64,000 nucleotides of DNA from CAYZWU01 sp964482235. Lineage in GTDB: Bacteria > Planctomycetota > B15-G4 > CAYZWU01. The stretch is from positions 62,001-126,000 of the forward strand of contig CAYZWU010000012.1 in assembly GCA_964482235.1 (NCBI GenBank). Reading direction: 5' to 3'. Made by a program: the position numbers and the translations under genes. The notes beneath the pieces were generated by a model. It was not told the DNA's origin. It was given only the letters and a program-made list of their open reading frames with translations, and searched no databases. This document shows positions 25,573-34,026 of the stretch, piece after piece. Positions within the stretch are counted from its first letter, which is position 1, and each line of letters begins with the position of its first letter.

Positions 25573-27015
25573 TCACGGACCCTCGCAGGAGCCGGCCTCC
25601 CGCATCTGATTCATCGCGCCTCCCTGGGCGTTGCGACCGTTCCGGGTATCCACGATCCGGTCGACCAGCTTTTCGAGTTCCATCCCCCTCGATCCCTTCA
25701 CCAGGACCGCGTCGCCTTTCTCCACCAGGCGCGGAATCGCGGCCATCGCCTCGTCCGTATCGGGAAACAGGTGCAGCTTTCCCGGCTCGATCCCCACCTG
25801 TGTCGCGCCGTCGATGTAGTCGCCGGCCCGCTCCCCCACAGCGGCGATCACGTCGAAGGAGCCGCAGCTCAGCTCGCGGCCCATCTGACAGTGCAGCTCC
25901 TTCGACTGCTCGCCCAGCTCCATCATGTCGCCGAGAACCACGATCCTCCGGCCGGTGACGGGCAGCACGGCAAAGGTCTTGAGAGCCGAGACGACGGAAG
26001 CGGGATTGGCGTTGTACGTGTCGTTGAGGATGAAGCACCCTCCGGCCTTCAGCGGCTTCAGCCTCATCGGCGGCCCCTCGAAGGAGAGGAAGGCCTCGGC
26101 AACGCTCTCGGGCGCCGCCCCGACCTCAACGGCGCAGGCATAGGCGGCCAGCGCGTTGTAAACGTTGTGAAATCCCATCAGGGGAAGGTGAAAGCGCGTC
26201 CCCTGGATCGTGAAGGCCGAGTGATCGGCCTGGATCTCGATCTCCACGGCCATGTAATCGGCGCGGCTCCTGATTCCGATCGTCTTCACCGGCCCAGTGG
26301 CAGCCTCGACCAGGGTGTCGTAGGACGGATCGTCCCTGTTCAGGATGGAGAGCCCCTCGGGCCCGATACCGCGGATCAGGCCGGCCTTCTCGTTGGCAAC
26401 GCCCTCGAGGGTCTTGAGTCCCTCGAGGTGCGATTGACTGACATTGGTCACCACACCCAGATCGGGCCGGGAGACGGTGGCCAGCGCGCTGATCTCGCCC
26501 GGCTGGTTCGTCCCGATCTCGAGCACCACGAACCGCGTCTCCCGGGTGACGCGGAAGAGGGTCAGGGGTACGCCGATGAAGTTGTTGTACGACCGTTCGG
26601 AGGCCACGGTCTCACCCACGCGGGAGAGAGCGCAGCCCAGGAGATCCTTCGTCGTCGTCTTGCCGTTGGAGCCGGTGATGCCTACGAGACGGGGCGAGAA
26701 CTTGTCCCTGTAGTAGCGGGCCAGATCGAGGAGCGCCTTGCCCGTGTCCGCCACGGAGATGGCCGTCATTCCGGGCTTGCGCTGCGGCGTCTTCGTCCCC
26801 CGCTCGATCATCAGCGCCGAGGCGCCCTTGGCCACGGCCTGGTCCAGGAACCGGGCGCCGTCGAACCTGTCTCCCTTGATGGCGACGAAGAGCTCGCCGG
26901 GCTTCAGGGTCCGTGTATCGGTGGAGATTCCCTCGATCCGTTCAGGCGACGCTCCGTTGCCTGATGAAACTCCGTTCACGGCCTGTATGATCTCGTCTAG
27001 CGTTAGAGGTTCCAT
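25573..27015 (-). CDS. murF: UDP-MurNAc-tripeptide-D-Ala-D-Ala ligase
   Basis: 480 residues. Adds D-Ala-D-Ala to the cytoplasmic precursor. Motifs: ISTDTRTLKPGELFVAIKG, VGITGSNGKTTTKD (P-loop), RSYNNFIGVPLTL, EIGTNQPGEI, NVSQSHLEG and NDTYNANPASV, with VLGDMMELG near the C-terminal domain. Overlaps the end of murE by 13 bases. Confidence 0.94.
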   Translation of the reverse strand: MEPLTLDEIIQAVNGVSSGNGASPERIEGISTDTRTLKPGELFVAIKGDRFDGARFLDQAVAKGASALMIERGTKTPQRKPGMTAISVADTGKALLDLARYYRDKFSPRLVGITGSNGKTTTKDLLGCALSRVGETVASERSYNNFIGVPLTLFRVTRETRFVVLEIGTNQPGEISALATVSRPDLGVVTNVSQSHLEGLKTLEGVANEKAGLIRGIGPEGLSILNRDDPSYDTLVEAATGPVKTIGIRSRADYMAVEIEIQADHSAFTIQGTRFHLPLMGFHNVYNALAAYACAVEVGAAPESVAEAFLSFEGPPMRLKPLKAGGCFILNDTYNANPASVVSALKTFAVLPVTGRRIVVLGDMMELGEQSKELHCQMGRELSCGSFDVIAAVGERAGDYIDGATQVGIEPGKLHLFPDTDEAMAAIPRLVEKGDAVLVKGSRGMELEKLVDRIVDTRNGRNAQGGAMNQMREAGSCEGP

Positions 27016-28508
27016 AGGATCTCTCTGGCGACCTGCCGGTCGTCGAATTCTATGATCCCCGAGTTGAGGATCTGGTAATCTTCGTGCCCCTTTCCGGCGA
27101 TGACCACGATATCGCCTCCCCGCGCCTCCCGGATCGCCGCCTCGATGGCGGACCGCCGGTCAGGCTCGACCATCACATCCGCGCCGGGAACGCAGCCCGC
27201 CACGATGTCGTCGATGATGCTGCGGGCGTCCTCGCTCCGGGGATTGTCCGATGTCACCACCGTGAAGTCCGAGAGCGTCGTGGCCACCCGTGCCATCAGC
27301 GGCCTCTTGAAGGCATCTCTGTCGCCCCCGCATCCAAATACTGAAATCAGGCGGGTGGCCAGGGGGCGGAGGTTTTCCAGGAGGTTCTTCAAGGCATCGT
27401 CGGTGTGCGCGTAGTCGACGATGACCCGAAAGTCCTGGCCCGCGTCCACCGACTCGACCCGTCCCGGTATGGAGGTCAGGACCTCGATCCCCGTCCGGAT
27501 CGCCGAAAGGGGAAGATCGAGAGCCACGGCCGCCGTCGAGGCGGCCAGGGCGTTGTAGACGTTGTGGCGGCCGAGCAGGCGCGAAGAGACGACGGTCTCG
27601 CCGATCGGCGTCTTCAGGTTCATGGAGAAGCCGTCGCTGTCGAGTCTGCGAATGATCCCCTGCACCGAGGCCTCCTCGCCCAGTCCATAGGTCAGGACGG
27701 GGCAGCGGCACGCTTTCGCCATCCGGGCCGCCTCGTGATCGTCGTTGTTGATCACTCCCGTGGCATCGGGCTCGAGAGAGGAGAAGAGCATCGCCTTGGC
27801 AGCGGCATAGTTCTCCATGGTCTCGTGAAAGTCGAGATGATCCTGGCTCAGGTTGGTGAAGATCCCGACCCGGAAACGGACGCCCATGGTCCTGGCCTGC
27901 ACCAGGGCGTGCGACGAGACCTCGAGCACGGCCGCGTCCTGGTTTTCATCCACCATTTCCGCCAGGTACCTCTGGATATCCACGGCGTCTGGCGTGGTGT
28001 TGGCCGCGGTGACCTGGCGGCGACCCACGAGGTGGCGGATCGTCCCGATCATCCCGGTGGAGAAACCATGCTGCTCGAGGATCGACTTGAGCATGTAGGT
28101 CGTCGTCGTCTTCCCGTTGGTGCCCGTCACCCCGATGCAGCGAAGACGCGTGGAGGGCCGGCCGAAGAAGCACGATGCGGCCAGCGCCTTGGCCCGGCGG
28201 CCGTTCTCCACCAGAACGAGCGGCACCTCGTGTGGGAGGTCCAGTTCCCTGTCCGAGATCACGGCAGCCGCGCCCCTGGTCAGGGCGTCGGCGACGTAGG
28301 CGCTTCCGTGGCTGGTGAAACCCTGGACAGCGAAAAAGAGATCGTTGCGGCGCGTGGTTCGCGAATCGTACGAGAGCCCGTCGACCATCCTGTCGTCCGG
28401 ACCGCGAACCACTCTTCCCCCGCAGGCCTCTGCCAGCTCTTTCACCTTCATGCGGACCTCGAAACTTCTGATGAGCCTCCGGAGAGCCGGTACTTCAACG
28501 GATATCAT
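27003..28508 (-). CDS. murE: UDP-MurNAc-L-Ala-D-Glu-meso-diaminopimelate ligase
   Basis: 501 residues from ATG 28508, which has AGGAG 8 bases upstream and overlaps the ftsI stop by 14 bases; ATG 28451 is an alternative. Motifs: GLSYDSRTTRRNDLFFAVQG, GVTGTNGKTTTTYM (P-loop), NLSQDHLDFH, DYAHTDDAL and SDNPRSEDA. The DNPR tetrapeptide is the known determinant for meso-diaminopimelate, so the wall is predicted to be mDAP type. Confidence 0.94.
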   Translation of the reverse strand: MISVEVPALRRLIRSFEVRMKVKELAEACGGRVVRGPDDRMVDGLSYDSRTTRRNDLFFAVQGFTSHGSAYVADALTRGAAAVISDRELDLPHEVPLVLVENGRRAKALAASCFFGRPSTRLRCIGVTGTNGKTTTTYMLKSILEQHGFSTGMIGTIRHLVGRRQVTAANTTPDAVDIQRYLAEMVDENQDAAVLEVSSHALVQARTMGVRFRVGIFTNLSQDHLDFHETMENYAAAKAMLFSSLEPDATGVINNDDHEAARMAKACRCPVLTYGLGEEASVQGIIRRLDSDGFSMNLKTPIGETVVSSRLLGRHNVYNALAASTAAVALDLPLSAIRTGIEVLTSIPGRVESVDAGQDFRVIVDYAHTDDALKNLLENLRPLATRLISVFGCGGDRDAFKRPLMARVATTLSDFTVVTSDNPRSEDARSIIDDIVAGCVPGADVMVEPDRRSAIEAAIREARGGDIVVIAGKGHEDYQILNSGIIEFDDRQVAREILWNL

Positions 28509-30276
28509 CTCCAGCTCTCCTGTCTTCTGCCATGACCAGGCTCTTCGACTGGACACCCAGGTGCGCCAGTCCCTTCTGCAGTATCTTCTTCACGCGGGGG
28601 GCGGCCACGCTCCCGCCGTAGATCGCCCCCTTGGGCTCGTCCACCACCACGAGAGCCAGGAGGGTCGGGTTGTCGGCCGGGGCGAAGGCAATGAAGGACG
28701 CGGTGTGCCGCGTCCGATCCTGGGCCTTGCGCGCCGTCCCCGTCTTGCCGGCCACCGGGCAGCCGGGGATCTGTGCCTTCGTTCCCGTTCCCTCCTCCAC
28801 GACCTTCACCAGCATCCTCGTCACGCTCTCGCTGGTCTCGCGGGAATAGACGGGACATGACGGCGCCCCTGCCATCTCGACCCTCTGGCCGTCGGGGGGG
28901 CAGTACGATTCGATCAGCCGCGGGGGAATGTAGATCCCCTTGTTCGCGATGGTCATGAAAGCCGAGGCCATCTGGATCGGCGTCACGGCCATCTCGTAGC
29001 CGTAGGAAACGGAGATCGTGGTGTAGATCCGGCTCCAGTTCTCGAGGGGAGTGATCAGGCCGGCCATCTCCTCGGAGGGCCGGAGAACGCCGGGCTTTCT
29101 ACCCAGCCCCAACCTTTCCAGCCTGCTGCGAAGAGGCGCGAAGGCGGGATCGCCCTTCCGGCAGCTCTCGGGGATCATCCGCAGGGCGATCTGCGCCATG
29201 CCGATGTTGGACGACTTGACGATGATCCCCGATGTCGTCAGCATGCCGTAGCCGTGGCTGTCCGTCACCCGCCGGCTGCCGAACCGCCGGCTTCCGTGCC
29301 CGCAGTCGAACTGCTCCGAGAGACCGACCCGGCCGCTGTCGAGCGCAAGAGCCATGAAAAGCGGCTTGAAGCTCGATCCGGGCTGATAGGTGGCATTGAA
29401 CACATGATTGGTCCAGTGCCCTTCCCTTCCCTCGGCCGGATTCGACGGATCGATCGACGGGATCGATGCCGCGGCCAGAATCCGTCCGGTCCCGGGCTCG
29501 AGGACCACGGCCGCCGCCCATTTCGGATCATGGAGCCGCTCGATCTCGGCCAGTTCGATCTCTGCGAAGAGCTGGATCGCTGCATCGAGGGTCAGCTGAA
29601 CGGTCCCGCCGGGCATTCCCCACTCGACGGGAGTGTCGTCGATCGACACCTCGTTCCGGATGCCGTCCCTCGTGTAGCGCCGGTAGCCGTCGACACCCTT
29701 CAGGAAACCGTCCGCCAGCGCCTCGACGCCGCAGACCCCCTTGGCCTCGCTGTTGACGAAGCCGATGGTGTGCCCCATCAGGTCGTGGTGGGAATAACGG
29801 CGCTTGAATTGCTTCTCGAAGTGGATGCCTCGGAGCAGCCTTTTCTCCTTGAGGAGATTGAGCTCGCGGATGAGCGTCTGGTCGGTGATGCCGGCCGCCA
29901 CACGGACGTAGGCATCGGGATTCCGGTCCACCTTGACGCGCAGGTCGCTCTCCTTCATGCCGAAGAAGGGCGCGAGCAGGCCGATCGTCAGGTCCTTCTC
30001 CGAGCATTTCTCCGTGTGGGGATTCTCGAGCTGATCGCAGTCGGCATAGACATCGATGGAGGGGATGGAGGCGGCCAGCACGGTGTTCCGGCAGTCCACG
30101 ATCCTGCCCCGCGGCATGGGCAGCGTCTCTCCCGTGCAGTAGAGGCGCTCGGCACGCTCCGAAAACATGTTCCCCTGGATGATCTGGATACAGAGGAGAC
30201 GGGCTTCGAGAATGAGAAAGCCTGCAATGATGACCACCAGTATCATCCTGGCCCGTATTCTTCCTCGCTGAAACAT
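28495..30276 (-). CDS. ftsI: Class B penicillin-binding protein, septal transpeptidase FtsI
   Basis: 593 residues with one N-terminal membrane segment. Cross-links septal peptidoglycan. The N-terminal pedestal has RGRIVDCRNTVLA. The transpeptidase domain has the three active-site motifs: SSFK (in QPGSSFKPLF), SSN (in VKSSNIGMAQ) and KTG (in VAGKTGTARK). No PASTA domain follows; the C-terminus ends shortly after PRVKKILQKGL. Located between ftsL and murE. Confidence 0.93.
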   Translation of the reverse strand: MFQRGRIRARMILVVIIAGFLILEARLLCIQIIQGNMFSERAERLYCTGETLPMPRGRIVDCRNTVLAASIPSIDVYADCDQLENPHTEKCSEKDLTIGLLAPFFGMKESDLRVKVDRNPDAYVRVAAGITDQTLIRELNLLKEKRLLRGIHFEKQFKRRYSHHDLMGHTIGFVNSEAKGVCGVEALADGFLKGVDGYRRYTRDGIRNEVSIDDTPVEWGMPGGTVQLTLDAAIQLFAEIELAEIERLHDPKWAAAVVLEPGTGRILAAASIPSIDPSNPAEGREGHWTNHVFNATYQPGSSFKPLFMALALDSGRVGLSEQFDCGHGSRRFGSRRVTDSHGYGMLTTSGIIVKSSNIGMAQIALRMIPESCRKGDPAFAPLRSRLERLGLGRKPGVLRPSEEMAGLITPLENWSRIYTTISVSYGYEMAVTPIQMASAFMTIANKGIYIPPRLIESYCPPDGQRVEMAGAPSCPVYSRETSESVTRMLVKVVEEGTGTKAQIPGCPVAGKTGTARKAQDRTRHTASFIAFAPADNPTLLALVVVDEPKGAIYGGSVAAPRVKKILQKGLAHLGVQSKSLVMAEDRRAGDDIR

Positions 30277-30381
30277 CCTGTTCTCACTCCAGGGTTGATT
30301 TGTTCAGGCGCACTGCGTCAAAGCGCGGTCCGCCCAAGAGCGTTGATAACCGGCAAATTCCAGGCAGTTCGGCCGGGAGGC

Positions 30382-30675
30382 TCACTCCATGAAGGAGGCG
30401 TCATCCTGAACTTCGATCAGATCGACGGGCGGAAGCCCGCCGCGGTCCATTCGAAGCACTATTCTCATTTCCACTGCCTGGCGCACGAGGGAGTCGACCG
30501 CGCTTCTGCGGCTGATATCGCCCTCGATAGCGATCAACTGGTCGATCAGAATCCTCTCGGCTCTCTCCAGAGCGGCGATCTGGTAGCCGAGCCCCATCTC
30601 CTTGTTCCGCAGCCGCACGGTGATCACGGCCACGAAACAGAGCGAAGTCAGGGATAGAGCGATCAACCATTTCAT
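30382..30675 (-). CDS. ftsL: FtsL-like small bitopic division protein
   Basis: 97 residues with an N-terminal membrane segment (about 3-20) followed by a short coiled-coil-like stretch (GYQIAALERAERILIDQL). Sequence identity in FtsL is generally low, so the call rests on size, topology and position between rsmH and ftsI. Its ATG overlaps the rsmH stop by four bases. Confidence 0.75.
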   Translation of the reverse strand: MKWLIALSLTSLCFVAVITVRLRNKEMGLGYQIAALERAERILIDQLIAIEGDISRRSAVDSLVRQAVEMRIVLRMDRGGLPPVDLIEVQDDASFME

Positions 30676-31571
30676 GCTCTTGCCTTCTCTGCCAGGCGCA
30701 ATCGCGCGCTCCTGCTGCGCCGGTTCCGGCGAATCTCCTCCCGCGAGGGCTGGATCCAGCGCGGCCGGGGAAGGACGACCTTCCCCTCGGTAGCGGACTC
30801 CCTGAGGAACTCCTTCACCCGCCTGTCCTCACCGCTGTGGAAGCCGATGACGGCCAGACGCCCGCCCGGCTCCAGGAGGCCCAGAGCCGCGGGGAGCCCC
30901 TTCTCGATGCTCTGCGTCTCCTTGTTTACGGCCATGCGAACACCCTGGAACGACTTCGTAGCCGGATGGATCTTCCCACCCCGGCGCCTGTAGACCTGCT
31001 CGACGATCGTCCTCAGGTCGGAGGTCCTCATGAGCGGACGAATCCGCCTCTCCTCCATCACGGCGTTGACAACGGCCTTGGCCCGCGGCTCTTCTCCCAG
31101 GATGCCGATGGCGTACATCAGATCCTCGCGCCCCGCACTGTTGAGAAACTTCTCGGCGGTGAGAGGCTGGGTCGTGTCCATCCGCATGTCCAGAGGACCG
31201 TCGTCCCGGATCGAAAATCCGAGAGCCGGATTGTCCAGGTGGAACGATGAGACACCGAGATCCATCAGCACACCTCTGGCTCTTCCCGAGAGCCCCTCGA
31301 AAAAGCGATCCGCCTCGCTGAAATTCCCGCGGCACAGGGTAAACCGCCCGGCAAAACCCTTGAGCCGCTCCTGAGCGCGTTCCAGGATCCGCCCATCCTG
31401 GTCAGAGCCGTATAAGAGACCGTCGGCCGCCAGCCGTTCCAGGAGTTCCCGGGCATGGCCTCCCTCCCCGACGGTCAAATCCACTAATATGCCGCCCTTT
31501 TCGGGCTCGAGCCAACTCATCACCTCCTCCACGAGGACAGGCTGATGAATGGCTTCCTCTTCTCCGTTCAA
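30672..31571 (-). CDS. rsmH: 16S rRNA (cytosine-1402-N4)-methyltransferase
   Basis: 299 residues. SAM-dependent methylation of C1402. Motifs: HQPVLVEEVMSWL, VDLTVGEGGHAREL (SAM site), LMDLGVSSFHLDNPALGFS, GPLDMRMD and FQGVRMAVN, then GGRLAVIGFHSGEDRRVK. Second gene of the dcw cluster, 82 bases after mraZ. Confidence 0.94.
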   Translation of the reverse strand: MNGEEEAIHQPVLVEEVMSWLEPEKGGILVDLTVGEGGHARELLERLAADGLLYGSDQDGRILERAQERLKGFAGRFTLCRGNFSEADRFFEGLSGRARGVLMDLGVSSFHLDNPALGFSIRDDGPLDMRMDTTQPLTAEKFLNSAGREDLMYAIGILGEEPRAKAVVNAVMEERRIRPLMRTSDLRTIVEQVYRRRGGKIHPATKSFQGVRMAVNKETQSIEKGLPAALGLLEPGGRLAVIGFHSGEDRRVKEFLRESATEGKVVLPRPRWIQPSREEIRRNRRSRSARLRLAEKARA

Positions 31572-31653
31572 CGGTCACGCTCCATTCGAGTCTTCTCAAG
31601 AACCGCATGACCAGCCCGAACAGGTGCGGCTTGTCTTCTTCCCGCCTTCGCCG

Positions 31654-32091
31654 CTACAGGGTCAAGGCAGAGGCCAAATTCTCGAAGTCGTCCTCGTTCT
31701 CTTCGATGAAGGCCTGCCACCTGTCAGGCGCCCAGGCCTCGATCCTGTTGCGCACTCCTGCAAACACGACCTCTTTCGAATCCCCCAGCCGACCCCTCAG
31801 CGAATCGGGAATGAGAAGCCTTCCCGACGCATCAATATCCACTGATTCGGCTAGACCGAAGAAGAAGCGGTCGAAAAACCGCTGCTCACGACTATTCATG
31901 GCTGTATTTTGATATTTCTCAAAGATCTCTCGCCATCTCTCCTCGGTGTAGAGGTAGAGGCACTTTTCAAAGCCTTTGGTAATGAATATTTTTTTGGACG
32001 TACTGACGCTCTGGATCTGCTTTAATATCTTCGTCGGAATCTTGACCCTGTTTTTTTGGTCCAGCTTGTTCTGACTGATTCCGTTGAACAT
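31654..32091 (-). CDS. mraZ: Transcriptional regulator MraZ
   Basis: 145 residues, two AbrB-like MraZ domains: KLDQKNRVKIPTKI near the N-terminus and ESVDIDASGRLLIPDSLRG in the second half, the latter with the DxxGR signature. MraZ represses its own dcw cluster. Operator-like boxes lie directly upstream. The leader between the boxes and the ATG is short and A-rich. Confidence 0.93.
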   Translation of the reverse strand: MFNGISQNKLDQKNRVKIPTKILKQIQSVSTSKKIFITKGFEKCLYLYTEERWREIFEKYQNTAMNSREQRFFDRFFFGLAESVDIDASGRLLIPDSLRGRLGDSKEVVFAGVRNRIEAWAPDRWQAFIEENEDDFENLASALTL

Positions 32092-32118
32092 TTTTTAGCC
32101 AAATCCGGAGAGAAAAAA

Positions 32119-32180
32119 ACCACAGTAACCCACTTCCTCCCACCTTTCCCCACTTAAGCAATATTTCGGCATTGGTTCAA
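32119..32180 (-). promoter_or_regulatory. dcw cluster promoter with MraZ operator boxes
   Basis: On the minus strand GTGGG occurs at 32149-32153, 32139-32143 and 32129-32133, exactly 10 bp apart, with a partial GTGG at 32120-32123. This is the TGGG-N-spacer direct-repeat layout known for MraZ operators. A TTGAAC (32175-32180) and TTAAGT (32152-32157) pair 17 bases apart forms a plausible promoter whose -10 touches the first box, which fits autorepression. Confidence 0.8.
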
Positions 32181-32303
32181 GGATTTTGGATTCATTTTTC
32201 TTTTTTTCAGCCTGGTTTCGGGTTTTTAAGTAACACGACCTAGTCAGGAGCCTACGGGATCGGGATTCCGTCTGGGAGTGCCGGTGCGTGAATGCGGTAG
32301 TCG

Positions 32304-32398
32304 CGAGCCCGCGCAATCTCCGCCATCAAGACGATACGGAGCCTACGCTTGCTCGGGTACACTCTTCTCGTCTAGATGGCGGAGATTGCGCGGGCTCG
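32304..32398. repeat. 95-bp palindromic element (family A, copy 1)
   Basis: A perfect 24-bp inverted repeat (32304-32327 with 32375-32398) beginning CGAGCCCGCGCAATC. After one mismatch it extends by six more pairs (32329-32334 with 32368-32373), leaving a loop of about 33 bases. A 26-bp stretch of the right end (32378-32403) recurs exactly in inverse orientation at 63327-63352, and a degenerate copy lies at the window end. It stands between the zinc-ribbon gene and the dcw promoter. Confidence 0.85.
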
Positions 32399-32467
32399 GT
32401 ATCTTCGTCGAGGGGTGAGGTCTTCCGGCCGGCGCCTGCCTTGGATGTCGTCGAGCGACGGGAGGGC

Positions 32468-33022
32468 TCAGGGAAGCGGAGTCGTGTCCTCGCGCTCTTC
32501 CTTCTTCCTCTCCAGACGGCTCAGGTCGAACTCTTCTCCCAGGTCGGACGAGAGGAGCTCCGAGAGCTGCTCCTTGAGCAGTTCCAGGTCCTTGGCTTCG
32601 AGAAGGGGCATCTCGATGCTGATGACGGGCTCGCCGCTGCGTCTCTGCACGCGCATCAGATCGACGCCTCCCTCGGAGAAGAAACCGACGAGGCGGAGGT
32701 ACCTCTTCCTCACCAGGACGAGCCCCACGAGGTAGGTGAGAGACGCCAGGCTGGCGCTCTTGCTGTTGACCATCTGGAAGAAAAGCTCCCTGAGAATGTT
32801 GAAATCGACCTTCCGCTTCATCGCCGCATCCTGCACCACGACGCGGGCTCGCCAGAAGATCTTGTCGGCCGACTCCTCGGGATCGAAGCAGGAAGTGCAG
32901 TAATCCTTCCTCAGGACGGAATCGTCCTCGACCTTGAGGGTGGAATAGTAGGCCCCCCCCTCATCGAAGGCCCGGTCGCACTGGCCGCACTTTTCCAGCC
33001 CCGGTTTGATCTTCCACTCCAT
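32468..33022 (-). CDS. Zinc-ribbon protein of unknown function
   Basis: 184 residues from ATG 33022, since an upstream gene ends at 33045 and AGGAGG lies about 13 bases before the ATG. Two CxxC pairs (CGQCDRAF and YCTSCF) about 30 residues apart form a likely zinc ribbon near the N-terminus; the rest is probably helical, with an acidic, Glu-rich C-terminus. No named function is recognised. It is the second gene of a pair with the HEAT-like lipoprotein and lies upstream of mraZ. Confidence 0.6.
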   Translation of the reverse strand: MEWKIKPGLEKCGQCDRAFDEGGAYYSTLKVEDDSVLRKDYCTSCFDPEESADKIFWRARVVVQDAAMKRKVDFNILRELFFQMVNSKSASLASLTYLVGLVLVRKRYLRLVGFFSEGGVDLMRVQRRSGEPVISIEMPLLEAKDLELLKEQLSELLSSDLGEEFDLSRLERKKEEREDTTPLP

Positions 33023-33044
33023 CTCTTCCCATTCCTCCTTTGGC

Positions 33045-33758
33045 CTAATCGAGAGATCGAAGCCTCTCGAGCGAATTGCGCGCATTGGCCGCCACCGTGG
33101 CATCGGGATCGTTCACCGTCTTCTCGAGGGCTTCGACGGCTGCAGGCCGGCTGTCTCGCGGACAGTTTCGCAGTACCTCGGCAGCCGTGGCGCGCGCCTG
33201 CCAGGTGCTAGGCCCGAGCAGGACATCGATGACAGCGGCATGGGCGCGCGGATCGTCGAGGCGCGCCATCACGGCAACGAGGCGCGCCTTGTAGTACGGA
33301 TTCCCTCGGTCATCGGCCATGGCATTGTTCACCATATCGAAGTCAGCCACTTCGGCCAGCATGCTTGTGCAGGCCTCTTCCAGGTTCTCGTTCACCACCT
33401 CGAGCAGGCTCATGGCGTCGATCAGGTAAGGGCCGCACACCTCCTTCATCCGCACCATCTCGCGTCCCGGCTTCAGCCAGGCCGGTTCGAGAGCCCCCTC
33501 GGGCGTCGGACGCATCTTCGGGCTCGTATGCACCACGTGGCTGAAGAGTTGGTCCATCAGGACGAGCTGCTCCGCCTTGCCGAGGGCGATCCACTGGTCG
33601 CGAGCCTCGAGCCAGCCGGGATCGTCTTTCAGGTAGAGAGCCCAGGATGACTCCATGAACTGGAGCGTCTCCTCGGAAAACGACGGGGACAGGCATCCTG
33701 ACAGCAAACCGATTCCTGCAAGGAAAAGGAGAGCGAGATGTTTCGGAGGGCGTCGCAT
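33045..33758 (-). CDS. Lipoprotein with HEAT-like repeats
   Basis: 237 residues from the second possible ATG (33758). Signal peptide with lipobox LLSGC. The C-terminal third has HEAT-like helical repeats (ARLDDPRAHAAVIDVL, ATAAEVLRNCPRD, NDPDATVAANARNSLERL). Membrane-attached scaffold by inference; no catalytic motif. Divergent from dnaE, with 268 bases between the starts. Confidence 0.65.
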   Translation of the reverse strand: MRRPPKHLALLFLAGIGLLSGCLSPSFSEETLQFMESSWALYLKDDPGWLEARDQWIALGKAEQLVLMDQLFSHVVHTSPKMRPTPEGALEPAWLKPGREMVRMKEVCGPYLIDAMSLLEVVNENLEEACTSMLAEVADFDMVNNAMADDRGNPYYKARLVAVMARLDDPRAHAAVIDVLLGPSTWQARATAAEVLRNCPRDSRPAAVEALEKTVNDPDATVAANARNSLERLRSLD

Positions 33759-34026
33759 GGACTTCAATCTCCAGCATGAAACAAGAATTCATGAAAAGGG
33801 GAACAGCCTGGATCGCGCCCGCCTTTTCAATGCTCCCTAAAGGAGTTAGCAAAAGAACTCCCCGAGTGCAACGGCCGGGCCCGGAAAAGCTTTTCCTCTT
33901 CGTCGTTGCGGGACCCGGAGCGCTTGTTTATTGTACCTTCGGGCGGCGGTTTCTTCCTCCTCCCTGGCGAGAGTATCAACATTACCACATAACCAACGAC
34001 ACCCCGCAGCGAGAAAGCGGTGGCCG

